A stretch of DNA of 64,000 nucleotides from Sphingomonas sp. NFR15 (GTDB taxonomy: Bacteria > Pseudomonadota > Alphaproteobacteria > Sphingomonadales > Sphingomonadaceae), in contig NZ_FMWX01000004.1 in the NCBI RefSeq assembly GCF_900103265.1, positions 62,001 to 126,000 on the forward strand, in the 5' to 3' direction. Of this stretch, positions 8,753 to 17,180 are shown piece by piece. The notes beneath the pieces were generated by a model. The model worked only from the letters and a program-made list of their open reading frames with translations. It ran no database searches and was not told where the DNA came from. Numbering within the stretch: the first letter of the stretch is position 1; every line of letters begins with the position of its first letter. A program made the position numbers and the translations under genes.

Positions 8753-9819
8753 GCCGCGAACGCGCGTACGCCGCGCGCGATGTCGCGCCAGGCGGCGACG
8801 AAACGGTCGACGTCCTCCGCCGTGGTGGCGCGCCCGAAACTAACGCGGATCACCTCGCGCGTCGCCTCGCCGGTCCAGCCCATCGCGGTCAGCACATGGC
8901 TCGGCTTCATGCTGCCCGACGAACAGGCGCTGCCCGCCGAGACCGCGATGCCCGCCATGTCGAAGCGCACCAATTGGGTCGCCGCCGCGAGACCGCGCAT
9001 CCGATATGATCCAATCGCGGGATGGCGCGGCGCGGCGCGCGCGACGACATCGCCGCCCGAGCGCGTGATCGCATCGTCCAGCCTCTCGCGCAGGGCCGCA
9101 TAGTGCGAGACCGGCTCCGGTACGGCGAGCGCCGCGGCGTGACCGAGCGCGCCGGGCAGGTTCTCGGTACCGGCGCGATAGCCGCGCTCCTGCCCGCCCA
9201 CCGGCGTCAGTGTCGCGAGGTCGCGCACCAGCAGCGCGCCGGTGCCGGGCGGGCCGCCGCGCTTGTGCGCCGAGATCGCGATGAAATCGGCGTGCTCGAC
9301 AAGCGCGGGGTCGACCCCGGCCGGCATCTGCGCGGCATCGACCAGCAGCAACCCGCCCGCCGCGTGGACGATCGCGGCGATCTCCGCGATCGGCTGGCGC
9401 ACGCCGGTCTCGCTGTTCGCCCATTGCACCGCGACCAGCGCTGGTGACGCCAACAGCTCCGCCAGCGCCGCGCCGTCGATCAGCCCGTCCGCCGTCACCG
9501 GGATCATCGCCGCGCCGGGGGCGGCGCGGATCGCCGCGTCATGCTCGGTCGCGCCGATCAGCCGGCGTGCCGGCACCGAGCGGCCGAGCGCGATCGCTAG
9601 CGCTTCGCTCGCGCCGCTGGTCAGCAGCGTCTCGCCGCGCCAGCCATAGGCCGCCGCGATCTGGCCGCGCGCACGTTCCAGCGCGGCGCGCGCGGCACGG
9701 CCCTCGGCGTGCGGCGACGAGGGATTGGCCCAGCCTGCCATCCCCTCGACCACCGCCGCGCGCGCCGCCTCAAGCATCGGCGTCGTGGCGGCGTGATCGA
9801 GATAGAGGCGGTCGGCCAA
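8749..9819 (-). CDS. Cysteine desulfurase, NifS/IscS-like (first of two)
   Basis: 356 aa. K186 (SAHKRGGPPG) is the PLP lysine and C299 (SAGSACSSGS) the catalytic cysteine. The N-terminal YLDHAATTP is canonical. No ATG exists near the domain start; TTG at 9817-9819, preceded by GGAG six bases upstream, fits. The paralogue immediately downstream is clearly divergent in sequence, so the pair is an old duplication or two specialised enzymes. It is divergent from the alpha/beta hydrolase gene across about 100 bp. Confidence 0.9.
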   Translation of the reverse strand: MADRLYLDHAATTPMLEAARAAVVEGMAGWANPSSPHAEGRAARAALERARGQIAAAYGWRGETLLTSGASEALAIALGRSVPARRLIGATEHDAAIRAAPGAAMIPVTADGLIDGAALAELLASPALVAVQWANSETGVRQPIAEIAAIVHAAGGLLLVDAAQMPAGVDPALVEHADFIAISAHKRGGPPGTGALLVRDLATLTPVGGQERGYRAGTENLPGALGHAAALAVPEPVSHYAALRERLDDAITRSGGDVVARAAPRHPAIGSYRMRGLAAATQLVRFDMAGIAVSAGSACSSGSMKPSHVLTAMGWTGEATREVIRVSFGRATTAEDVDRFVAAWRDIARGVRAFAA

Positions 9820-9922
9820 GTCAGGCTCCGGTTCACAATGATTGCGCCTTGGCGCGTCGTGCCTATATAGCGCACAACTTCCGCGTGTCCGCACGCGCCC
9901 CGATTTTTTGTCAGCAGGTTCG

Positions 9923-10579
9923 ATGCCAGAAGTCATTTTCCCCGGCCCTGACGGCCGCCTCGAAGGCCGTTTCTCCCCCGCCCCGCGCCCGCGCGCGCCG
10001 GTCGCGATGATCCTGCATCCGCACCCGACGGCGGGCGGCACGATGAACAACCGCATCGTGCAGGAACTCTACAAGACCTTCCAGCGGCGCGGCTTCGCGA
10101 CGCTGCGCTTCAACTTCCGTGGCGTCGGCAAGAGCCAGGGCACGTTCGACAATGGCGTCGGCGAGCTGTCCGACGCGGCGAGCGCGCTCGATTGGGTGCA
10201 GAGCTTCCATCCCGAAGCCTCGACCACCTGGATCGCCGGCTTCAGCTTTGGCGCGTGGATCGGCATGCAGTTGCTGATGCGCCGCCCGGAAATCCGCGGC
10301 TTCATCTCGGTGGCGCCGCCCGCGAACATGTACGACTTCACCTTCCTCGCGCCCTGCCCGGCGAGCGGCATCATCATCCAGGGCGAGAATGACGAGGTCT
10401 CGCCGCCGGCCGCGACTCAGAAGCTGGTGGACAAGCTGCGCACGCAGAAGCACATCACCATCCACCACGACACGATCCCCAAGGCGAACCACTTCTTCGA
10501 GCATGAGATGCCGGAGTTGATGGGATCGGTGGACAAATATCTCGATATGCGGCTCGATCCGAACTCGCCGATCCGGTGA
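9923..10579 (+). CDS. Alpha/beta hydrolase
   Basis: 218 aa. Oxyanion segment HPHPTAGGTMNN, nucleophile elbow GFSFGAW, acidic residue in GENDEVSP and terminal His in ANHFFEH make a complete catalytic triad. It belongs to the small cytoplasmic DUF-type/serine-hydrolase family often found beside alphaproteobacterial SUF or cysteine desulfurase genes. The substrate is unknown. ATG at 9923 was chosen because the upstream in-frame ATG (9842) falls in the promoter interval and adds no conserved sequence. Confidence 0.82.
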   Translation: MPEVIFPGPDGRLEGRFSPAPRPRAPVAMILHPHPTAGGTMNNRIVQELYKTFQRRGFATLRFNFRGVGKSQGTFDNGVGELSDAASALDWVQSFHPEASTTWIAGFSFGAWIGMQLLMRRPEIRGFISVAPPANMYDFTFLAPCPASGIIIQGENDEVSPPAATQKLVDKLRTQKHITIHHDTIPKANHFFEHEMPELMGSVDKYLDMRLDPNSPIR

Positions 10580-10667
10580 GGCGCGGTAGCGGATCGGGAC
10601 CGCCGATTTGCTACCTTTTGAAAGCCGGGACGCGGCTTGAGCTTTGTCCCGGCGTACGATCGAACCC

Positions 10668-10752
10668 CGTCGCCCCGGCGTAGGCCGGGGCCGCTACGTG
10701 ACTGCCCGCACCCTCCATGACTCAGCGGCCCCGGCATGCGCCGGGGCGACGG
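10668..10752. repeat. Family A palindromic repeat (GTCGCCCCGGC...GCCGGGGC)
   Basis: Two facing copies: CGTCGCCCCGGCG-TA-GGCCGGGGCCGC, about 30 bp of spacer, then the mirrored copy ending GCCGGGGCGACGG. They fill most of the 202-bp gap between the convergent hydrolase and threonine dehydratase genes. Related units occur at 16099, 16332 and 63975. Confidence 0.85.
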
Positions 10753-10781
10753 GCGGGAGAATATGACGCTGCGGCTCTTGC

Positions 10782-11750
10782 CTAATCCAGCCCCGCGAGC
10801 ACCCGCCCATAGGCAGCCAGATCGACGTTGCCGCCCGACAGCACCACGAGCATCCCCGGCACCGGCGCGACCTTGCCGCTGAGCAGCGCGGCCAGTCCGA
10901 CTGCGCCGCCGGGCTCGACCACCAGCCGCAGCCGTTCCGCCGCCCAACGTTGCGCGGTGCGGATCTCCGCCTCGCTGACCGCCACGCCCTCCACGCCGCG
11001 CCGTGACAGCACATCGAAGGTCAGCGGAGAGACACGCAACGTCTGGAGCGCATCGCACGCCGTCGGCGGTGCGCCCTCGCCCACCGGTTCGATCCAGCCC
11101 GCCTCCAGGCTGCGGCGCATATCGTCCCAGCCCTCGGGCTCGACCACGGTGATCTTCGCGTCGGGCAGCGCGAGCGTAATACCCGCCGCCAGTCCGCCAC
11201 CGCCGCATGGCACCAGCGCTTGCGTCACCGGCCCCAGCCCACGCTCGGCCATCTGCTGCGCCGCCTCGATGCCGGCGCTGCCCTGCCCCTCGATGATCCA
11301 CGGATCATCGAAGCTCGGCACCAGCACGGCACCGCGCGCCTCGGCGAGTCGCGCGGCGATCGCCTCGCGGCTTTCGGTGGCGCGGTCATAGGAGACGATC
11401 TCCGCGCCGAGCGCGAGCGTGCCCTCGCGCTTGGAGCGCGGCGCATCCGCCGGCATCACGATCAGCGCCGGCATGCCCAGCCGCTTCGCCGCCCATGCGA
11501 CCCCCTGCGCATGATTGCCCGACGAGAAGGCGACCACCCCGCGCGCGCGCGATTCGGCGTCGATCGCGGTCAGCCGGTGCCATGCGCCGCGCAGTTTGAA
11601 CGCACCCATCGGCTGCAGCGATTCGGCCTTGAAAGCCACCGCAACTCCTTGAACTTCGGTCACAAACAACGGCGTTGGCGGTACCACCGTGGCCACTTTG
11701 GCGGCGGCGTCGCGCACCCCGGCGCGGGTCGGCTGTCGTAAAATCGTCAC
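10782..11750 (-). CDS. Threonine/serine dehydratase-like PLP enzyme
   Basis: 322 aa, fold-type II PLP protein. K52 in MGAFKLRGA is the PLP lysine, SSGNHAQG binds substrate, and CGGGGLAAG binds PLP phosphate. There is no C-terminal ACT regulatory domain, so it matches the short catabolic threonine dehydratase/serine racemase group rather than biosynthetic IlvA. The final SGGNVDL matches the group's cofactor-ring contact. Divergent from the ornithine decarboxylase gene, which may share its promoter interval. Confidence 0.88.
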   Translation of the reverse strand: MTILRQPTRAGVRDAAAKVATVVPPTPLFVTEVQGVAVAFKAESLQPMGAFKLRGAWHRLTAIDAESRARGVVAFSSGNHAQGVAWAAKRLGMPALIVMPADAPRSKREGTLALGAEIVSYDRATESREAIAARLAEARGAVLVPSFDDPWIIEGQGSAGIEAAQQMAERGLGPVTQALVPCGGGGLAAGITLALPDAKITVVEPEGWDDMRRSLEAGWIEPVGEGAPPTACDALQTLRVSPLTFDVLSRRGVEGVAVSEAEIRTAQRWAAERLRLVVEPGGAVGLAALLSGKVAPVPGMLVVLSGGNVDLAAYGRVLAGLD

Positions 11751-11886
11751 ATATTATCTCCGAGCGTCTAAAACCGCTTTACATCCCAAAACGCCGACCC
11801 TATCTCGCGCTTCCGCTGCCCCATGGGACTTCCAACCGCAAGGCAGCTTTTTTCGTCTTGTCTCACGACATTGGAGGTCCCTTGAG
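11751..11886 (+). promoter_or_regulatory. Leader of ornithine decarboxylase with terminator-like hairpin and short upstream ORF
   Basis: GCTGCC (11815-11820) and GGCAGC (11842-11847) can pair, followed directly by six T residues (11848-11853), the form of an intrinsic terminator upstream of the coding region. A 20-codon ORF (ATG 11823, stop TGA 11883-11885) spans the hairpin and stops one base before the proposed TTG start. GGAGG at 11873-11877 is the ribosome-binding site. Alphaproteobacterial decarboxylase genes are known to carry the speF leader RNA; whether this is one cannot be decided by eye. Confidence 0.5.
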
Positions 11887-13107
11887 TTGCACAAGCATCA
11901 TCGCGCGCTGGGGTTAGCGACCACCAACTCGACCACCGTCACCGGAGTCGATATCGCTAAGCACGGGCCGGTCCAGCCGGTCACGCTCGTTCGTCCGCAC
12001 GCCGCATCGCGTGCCGCCCGCTTCTTCGTCGAGAAGTTTCCGGGCCGCTCGATGTATGCCGTGAAGGCGAACCCTTCGCCCGAACTCCTGCAGATTCTGT
12101 GGGATAGCGGCATCACGCAGTACGACGTCGCCTCGATCGCCGAGGTGCGGCTCGTCGCGCGCACGCTGCCGGGCGCGACCCTGTGCTTCATGCACCCGGT
12201 CAAGGCCGAGGAAGCGATCGCCGAGGCGTATTTCACGCACGGCGTCCGCACCTTCTCGCTCGATTCGATCGAGGAACTGGACAAGATCGTCCGCGCGACA
12301 CGAGGAGCGGAAGACCTCACGTTGTGCGTACGCATCCGCGTCTCGTCCGAACATTCGAAGCTGAGCCTCGCCTCGAAGTTCGGCGTCGGCCCGAGCGAGA
12401 GCAAGGAACTGCTGTTCCGCACCCGTCAGGTCGCCGATGCGCTGGGCATCTGCTTCCACGTCGGGTCTCAGGCGATGACCCCGGAAGCCTATGCGAACGC
12501 GATGGAGCGCGTTCGTGCGGCGATCGTGGAAGCGGCGGTCACCGTGGACGTGATCGACGTCGGCGGCGGGTTCCCCTCGTCTTATCCGGGCATGGAGCCA
12601 CCGCCGCTCGAGCGCTATTTCGAGACGATCCACCGTGCGTTCGAATCGCTGCCGGTCAGCTATTCGGCCGAACTGTGGGCCGAACCGGGCCGGGCCTTGT
12701 GCGCGGAATACAGCTCGATCCTGGTGCGCGTCGAAAAGCGTCGTGGCGATGAACTGTACATCAACGACGGTGCCTATGGCGCGCTGTTCGACGCGGCGCA
12801 TATCGACTGGCGTTTCCCGACCCAGTTGCTGCGCGAGCCCGACAGCCATGCCAAGCTGATGCCGTTCAGCTTCTATGGCCCGACCTGCGACGACATGGAT
12901 TACATGGCGGGACCGTTCTATCTTCCCGCCGACATCAAGGCCGGCGACTATTTCGAGATCGGCATGCTCGGCGCCTATGGTTCGGCGATGCGGACCGCCT
13001 TCAACGGGTTCGGATCGGACGAGACGGTGATCGTGGCGGACGAGCCGATGGTCTCGCTCTACGATCAAGCGCCCGCACAGGTCGCGTCGAACGTCGTCAA
13101 GCTGTAA
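11887..13107 (+). CDS. Ornithine/lysine decarboxylase, fold-type III
   Basis: 406 aa from the in-frame TTG at 11887 (nine bases after GGAGG); no ATG is available near the domain start. Alanine-racemase-like barrel with PLP lysine K60 in MYAVKANPSP, the phosphate-binding GGGFPSSYPG segment, WAEPGRALC, and the catalytic cysteine C334 in GPTCDDMD characteristic of eukaryote-type ornithine decarboxylases. It makes putrescine (or cadaverine) from ornithine (lysine). The next gene is a deoxyhypusine-synthase-like enzyme, consistent with a homospermidine pathway. Confidence 0.9.
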   Translation: MHKHHRALGLATTNSTTVTGVDIAKHGPVQPVTLVRPHAASRAARFFVEKFPGRSMYAVKANPSPELLQILWDSGITQYDVASIAEVRLVARTLPGATLCFMHPVKAEEAIAEAYFTHGVRTFSLDSIEELDKIVRATRGAEDLTLCVRIRVSSEHSKLSLASKFGVGPSESKELLFRTRQVADALGICFHVGSQAMTPEAYANAMERVRAAIVEAAVTVDVIDVGGGFPSSYPGMEPPPLERYFETIHRAFESLPVSYSAELWAEPGRALCAEYSSILVRVEKRRGDELYINDGAYGALFDAAHIDWRFPTQLLREPDSHAKLMPFSFYGPTCDDMDYMAGPFYLPADIKAGDYFEIGMLGAYGSAMRTAFNGFGSDETVIVADEPMVSLYDQAPAQVASNVVKL

Positions 13108-13136
13108 CAGGCTTTTCATAGATTTAACCGGTTAGG

Positions 13137-13160
13137 GGCGGCACGCTTCGGCGTGCCGCC
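13137..13160. terminator. UUCG-tetraloop hairpin between the polyamine genes
   Basis: Perfect 10-bp stem GGCGGCACGC / GCGTGCCGCC closed by TTCG. It lies 30 bp after the decarboxylase stop and 62 bp before the DHS-like start, without a T-run, so it may attenuate read-through or stabilise the transcript rather than fully terminate. Confidence 0.55.
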
Positions 13161-13221
13161 TCCGCATGGGTTTCCGCGTCCCCTTCAACGACGGCGGTTC
13201 ATGAGACGATTGGGAGTCCCC

Positions 13222-14271
13222 ATGACCGAACCACTCAACACCAACCGCAAGGCGGAGCTGCTCTCCACCACCGTCGAGCATATCGACATCACCAAGTTCG
13301 ACGCGCGCCCGATCGTCGACGCGATGAAGAAGATGAGCTTCACCAGCCGCGATCTCGGCCGCGCGACCGACATCTACAACCAGATGCTCGCCGATCCCGA
13401 TTGCTCGATCTTCCTCGTCATCGCCGGGTCGACCTCGGCGGGCGGCTGCATGGACCTCTATGCAGAGCTGCTGCGCAACAACATGATCGACGGCGTCGTC
13501 GCGACCGGCGCGTCGATCGTCGACATGGATTTCTTCGAAGGGCTTGGCCACAAGCATTATCAGGCGCTTGAAGTGCCCGACGACGACACGCTGCGCTCGC
13601 TGCTGATCGACCGGATCTACGACACGTATATCGACGAGGAGCAGCTTCAGGACTGCGACCACACGATCTACGAGATCGCCAATTCGCTCGAGCCGCGCCC
13701 GTACTCGAGCCGCGAGTTCATCCGCGAGATGGGCAAGTATCTCGTCGCGAACGGCAAGAAGGAGAACAGCCTCGTCAAGCTCGCCTATGAGCATGACGTG
13801 CCGATCTTCTGCCCGGCGTTCGTCGATTCGTCGGCGGGCTTCGGTCTGGTCAAGCATCAGGTCGATCGCGCCAAGGAGGGCAAGCCGTACATGGTGCTCG
13901 ACGCGATCGCCGACTTCCGCGAGCTGACCGACATCAAGATCAAGGCTGGCACCACCGGCCTGCTGATGATCGGCGGCGGCGTGCCGAAGAACTTCATCCA
14001 GGATACCGTGGTCTGCGCCGAAATCCTCGGTCACGACGACGTGCAGGTCCACAAATATGCGGTGCAGATCACCGTTGCGGACGTGCGTGACGGCGCCTGC
14101 TCGTCCTCGACGCTGCAGGAAGCGGCGAGCTGGGGCAAGGTCAACACGGGCATCGAACAGATGGTGTTCGCCGAAGCCGGCTCGGTGATGCCGCTGCTGG
14201 CGTCCGACGCCTATCATCGCGGCCTGTGGAAGACCCGCACCAAGCGCCGCTGGGGCGCGAACTTCGATTAA
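13222..14271 (+). CDS. Deoxyhypusine-synthase-like polyamine synthase
   Basis: 349 aa, whole-length deoxyhypusine synthase fold. NAD-binding motifs include AGSTSAGG and GGGVPKNF; the catalytic lysine region SWGKVNTG places K306 where human DHS has its Schiff-base lysine. Bacteria lack eIF5A, so such homologues act on small polyamines, and several are homospermidine synthases or act on guanidino analogues. With ornithine decarboxylase upstream, sym-homospermidine synthesis is the simplest reading. Start ATG 13222 has GGGAG just upstream. Substrate specificity cannot be read from motifs alone. Confidence 0.85.
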   Translation: MTEPLNTNRKAELLSTTVEHIDITKFDARPIVDAMKKMSFTSRDLGRATDIYNQMLADPDCSIFLVIAGSTSAGGCMDLYAELLRNNMIDGVVATGASIVDMDFFEGLGHKHYQALEVPDDDTLRSLLIDRIYDTYIDEEQLQDCDHTIYEIANSLEPRPYSSREFIREMGKYLVANGKKENSLVKLAYEHDVPIFCPAFVDSSAGFGLVKHQVDRAKEGKPYMVLDAIADFRELTDIKIKAGTTGLLMIGGGVPKNFIQDTVVCAEILGHDDVQVHKYAVQITVADVRDGACSSSTLQEAASWGKVNTGIEQMVFAEAGSVMPLLASDAYHRGLWKTRTKRRWGANFD

Positions 14272-14321
14272 CGGACGCGCCAGCTCCGATTAATCTACGC
14301 TACTTCATGAAACCTTGGTCG

Positions 14322-14351
14322 GCTGCGGACGTTTCGTAGCCGTACCAAGGT
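14322..14351. promoter_or_regulatory. Hairpin in 5' region of the glycine-zipper gene
   Basis: ACCTTGG + CGGCT pair with AGCCG + CCAAGGT around a short loop, 16 bp before the ATG. It could end the upstream transcript or hide the ribosome-binding region GGGAG at 14357. Confidence 0.4.
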
Positions 14352-14367
14352 CAGATGGGAGTGTTAA

Positions 14368-14664
14368 ATGCGTAAAATCCTCATGTCGCTGAGCGCCGTG
14401 TCGCTGGTCGCCTCGGGCATCGCGATGCCGTCGGCCGCCGATGCGCGCCGGTACAAGCGGCATCACCGTACCTATTACCAGGACTGCCGCCGCTCGTCGG
14501 GTACGACCGGCGCGATCGCGGGCGGCGCGGGCGGCGCGGTGCTGGGCAACGTGCTCGGCGGCGGCGTGCTCGGCACGGTTGCCGGTGGCGTGGGCGGTGC
14601 GCTGCTCGGCCGTCACCTCGACAAGAAGCATGACGCGGCGCAGAACCGCCGCAACGGCTGCTGA
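14368..14664 (+). CDS. Glycine-zipper 2TM domain protein, secreted or outer-membrane
   Basis: 98 aa. Signal peptide about 1-26 (ends SAADA), a basic His/Arg/Tyr linker, then a glycine-zipper segment with repeated GGxxG (GAIAGGAGGAVLGNVLGGG) and a short Lys/Arg tail ending in Cys. It resembles the rickettsial 17-kDa antigen/glycine-zipper family associated with the outer membrane. The function is not established. Confidence 0.8.
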   Translation: MRKILMSLSAVSLVASGIAMPSAADARRYKRHHRTYYQDCRRSSGTTGAIAGGAGGAVLGNVLGGGVLGTVAGGVGGALLGRHLDKKHDAAQNRRNGC

Positions 14665-14672
14665 TGCGTTTC

Positions 14673-14705
14673 GGGGCGGGCGAAAGCTCGCCCCCTTTCG
14701 TTTTG
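14673..14705 (+). terminator. Intrinsic terminator of the glycine-zipper gene
   Basis: GGGGCGGGC-GAAA-GCTCGCCCC stem-loop followed by CTTTCGTTTT, directly after the stop at 14664. It also lies just beyond the convergent recR stop. Confidence 0.7.
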
Positions 14706-14708
14706 GCG

Positions 14709-15305
14709 CTATGCCACCGGCCGCCGCGCCCGCAGCGCCTGCGCCAAGGTTCCCTCATCAAGATAATCGAGTTCGCCACCGACGGGCAGGCCGTGCGCCA
14801 ATTGCGTGACGCGCACCGCGAACCGTTCAATCCGCTCGGCGATGTAATGCGCGGTCGTCTGCCCCTCCAACGTCGCGTTCATCGCGAGCACGACTTCGTC
14901 GATGCCGCCCGCCTCGATCCGGCGGACGAGACTGTCGATCGCGAGATCCTCGGGACGGACACCTTCGAGCGCCGAGAGCCGACCGCCGAGGACATGATAC
15001 CGCCCGGGGAACAGCCGGGACCGGTCGAGCGCCCACAGGTCCGCGACCTCCTCGACCACGCATAACGCGCGCGCGTCACGACGCGGGTCGGCGCAGATGC
15101 CGCACGGATCGGTGGTATCGACATTGCCGCAGATGTGACAATCGGTGAGCCGCGCCTCGACCGCCGTCAAGGCGGCGAGCAGCGGGCCGAGCGCGCCCTC
15201 GCGCTTCTTGAGCAGATGCAGCACCGCGCGCCGCGCCGAGCGCGGGCCGAGACCCGGCAGGCGGGAAAGCGCCTGGGTGAGCGCGTCGATTTCGGGAGAG
15301 GCCAT
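14709..15305 (-). CDS. recR: Recombination mediator RecR
   Basis: 198 aa. N-terminal helix-hairpin-helix [11 protein letters not shown], a four-cysteine zinc motif (CHICGN...CGIC), then a Toprim domain and the C-terminal Walker-B-like [11 protein letters not shown]. It acts with RecF/RecO to load RecA on gapped DNA. ATG 15305 was chosen over upstream starts because [13 protein letters not shown] matches the family N-terminus. dnaX and the YbaB gene, the usual neighbours, are absent here. Confidence 0.95.
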   Translation of the reverse strand: MASPEIDALTQALSRLPGLGPRSARRAVLHLLKKREGALGPLLAALTAVEARLTDCHICGNVDTTDPCGICADPRRDARALCVVEEVADLWALDRSRLFPGRYHVLGGRLSALEGVRPEDLAIDSLVRRIEAGGIDEVVLAMNATLEGQTTAHYIAERIERFAVRVTQLAHGLPVGGELDYLDEGTLAQALRARRPVA

Positions 15306-15360
15306 CACGGAACAGATAGGGGGTTGCAGTGCCCCCCGACAAGCGGCCACAGCATCGCCC

Positions 15361-16323
15361 ATGCGGATCATTTTCATGGGAACCCCGGATTTCTCGGTGC
15401 CGGTGCTGCGCGCGATCGTGGATGCGGGGCATCAGGTGGCGGCGGTGTATAGCCAGCCGTCGCGCCGTGCCGGGCGTGGCAAGGCGCTGACGCCCACCCC
15501 CGTCGCGCGCGCGGCGGAAACGTTGGGGATCGCGGTGCGGACACCGGTGAGCCTGCGCGACGCCGAGGCGCAGGCCGCGTTCGCCGCACTGGATGCCGAT
15601 GTCGGGGTGGTCGCCGCCTATGGGCTGATCCTGCCGCGTACGGTGCTGGATGCGCCGCGCGGCGGCTGCCTCAACGTCCATGCGTCGCTGCTGCCACGCT
15701 GGCGCGGCGCCGCGCCGATCCAGCGTGCGATCCTCGCCGGCGATCCCGAGACCGGCGTGTGCATCATGCAGATGGAGGCCGGCCTCGACACTGGCCCGGT
15801 GCGGCTGGAAGAGCGCACACCGATCGCGGACAAGACGGCGGGCGTGCTGACCGACGAACTGAGCGCGATGGGCGCTCGGCTGATGGTGACGGTGCTGGCG
15901 GATATGGACGCCTATCCGGCGGTGCCGCAGCCTGAGGATGGTGTCACCTATGCCGCCAAGATCGACAAGGCCGAGACGCGGATCGACTGGTCGCAGAGCG
16001 CCGAACAGGTCGAGCGCCAGGTGCGTGCGTTCAATCCGGCGCCGGGGGCGTGGTTCGAAGTGGCGGGCGAGCGGGTGAAGGTGCTGGCGTGCGAGGTTCG
16101 TCGCCCCGGCGCAGGCCGGGGCCGCCTTGAGGAAAGCGCGCCGGCAGACGGCAGCGGCCCCGGCCTTCGCCGGGGCGACGGTGTTGTGGTTGATACCGCG
16201 CTCACCATCGCCTGCGGTGCGGGTGAAATCCGGCCTACCCTGCTCCAGCGTGCGGGGCGCGGCGTAGTGACGGCGGACGAGTTTCTGCGCGGCTTCCCGA
16301 TTCCGGCGGGCACACACTTATGA
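15361..16323 (+). CDS. fmt: Methionyl-tRNA formyltransferase with repeat-encoded insertion
   Basis: 320 aa. N-terminal [12 protein letters not shown], catalytic segment [17 protein letters not shown] with Asn/His, and a C-terminal OB-fold domain ending in [12 protein letters not shown]. It formylates initiator Met-tRNA. Between [10 protein letters not shown] and [11 protein letters not shown], where relatives have only a short loop, there are about 25 extra residues rich in R, G and P. They are encoded by a complete family A palindromic repeat (16099-16181) that keeps the frame. The core domains are intact, so the gene is probably functional. Confidence 0.94.
   Translation: MRIIFMGTPDFSVPVLRAIVDAGHQVAAVYSQPSRRAGRGKALTPTPVARAAETLGIAVRTPVSLRDAEAQAAFAALDADVGVVAAYGLILPRTVLDAPRGGCLNVHASLLPRWRGAAPIQRAILAGDPETGVCIMQMEAGLDTGPVRLEERTPIADKTAGVLTDELSAMGARLMVTVLADMDAYPAVPQPEDGVTYAAKIDKAETRIDWSQSAEQVERQVRAFNPAPGAWFEVAGERVKVLACEVRRPGAGRGRLEESAPADGSGPGLRRGDGVVVDTALTIACGAGEIRPTLLQRAGRGVVTADEFLRGFPIPAGTHL
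16099..16181. repeat. Family A palindromic repeat inside the fmt coding sequence
   Basis: CGTCGCCCCGGCGCAGGCCG (from 16099) and the mirrored GCGGCCCCGG...GGGGCGACG (16154-16180) enclose about 28 bp. The composite has the same layout as the intergenic copies at 10668 and 16332 but lies wholly inside the fmt reading frame. Confidence 0.9.
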
Positions 16324-16331
16324 TCCATATC

Positions 16332-16413
16332 CGTCGCCCCCGCGCAGGCCGGGGCCGCTGCATGGTTTCACGAGCCGATCGCCTCCTATCCGGCCCACGT
16401 CGGGGCGACACGG
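16332..16413. repeat. Family A palindromic repeat between fmt and truA
   Basis: Begins CGTCGCCCCCGCGCAGGCCG and ends GTCGGGGCGACACGG immediately before the truA ATG at 16415, so it replaces the normal ribosome-binding region. The internal spacer differs from the fmt copy. Confidence 0.8.
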
Positions 16414-16414
16414 C

Positions 16415-17152
16415 ATGACGCGCTTCGCGATCACCGTCGAATATGACGGGCGCCCGTTCATGGGCTGGCAGCGCCAGGCGCATGGACCGAGCGTTCAGGA
16501 GGCGATCGAGACCGCCGCGCACGCCATCACCGGGGAGACGGTCGCGGTGCATGCCGCCGGACGGACCGACGCCGGCGTTCATGCGACGGGGATGCGCGCG
16601 CACCTCGATATCACGCGCGAGATCGCGCCGTTCCGGCTGATGGAGGCGCTCAACGCCAAGCTGCGCCCGCATCGGGTCGCGATCCTGGCCTGTGACGTGG
16701 TCGCGGATGACTGGCACGCGCGCTTCTCCTGCGTGGCGCGCCATTACGCCTATCGGATCGTCACCCGCCGCGCGCCGCTGACGTTCGAGAGCGGGCTGGC
16801 CTGGCGCATCCCGCAGCCGCTCGACATCGCCGCGATGGCGGATGGGGCGCGGCGGCTGATCGGGCGGCATGATTTCACCACCTTCCGCTCGGCGCATTGC
16901 CAGGCGGACAGCCCGCTGCGGACGCTCGACCGGCTCGACGTGAGCGCCAGCGGGGACCGGATCATCGTGTCGGCCTCGGCACGGTCGTTCCTGCACCATC
17001 AGGTGCGCTCGATGGTCGGCTGCCTCGCGCTGGTCGGGCAAGGCAAATGGACCGCCGACGACATCACCGCCGCGTTGGAAGCCCGCGACCGCACCGCACT
17101 GGGATTCAACGCGCCTTCGGACGGACTGTACTTCCTGCGCGCGGATTATTGA
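16415..17152 (+). CDS. truA: tRNA pseudouridine(38-40) synthase TruA
   Basis: 245 aa. Catalytic Asp D52 in [10 protein letters not shown]; other family motifs include [23 protein letters not shown] and [12 protein letters not shown]. It isomerises uridines at positions 38-40 of the tRNA anticodon arm. It follows fmt after a 91-bp gap that is filled by a palindromic repeat, and no good ribosome-binding site is visible. Confidence 0.95.
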   Translation: MTRFAITVEYDGRPFMGWQRQAHGPSVQEAIETAAHAITGETVAVHAAGRTDAGVHATGMRAHLDITREIAPFRLMEALNAKLRPHRVAILACDVVADDWHARFSCVARHYAYRIVTRRAPLTFESGLAWRIPQPLDIAAMADGARRLIGRHDFTTFRSAHCQADSPLRTLDRLDVSASGDRIIVSASARSFLHHQVRSMVGCLALVGQGKWTADDITAALEARDRTALGFNAPSDGLYFLRADY

Positions 17153-17180
17153 CCATCGCCAGCCCCCCGCCGGGACGAAG

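Noticed and set aside
9842..9922. Upstream ATG for the alpha/beta hydrolase
   Set aside because: Lies in the divergent promoter interval and adds residues without homology; ATG 9923 matches the family start.
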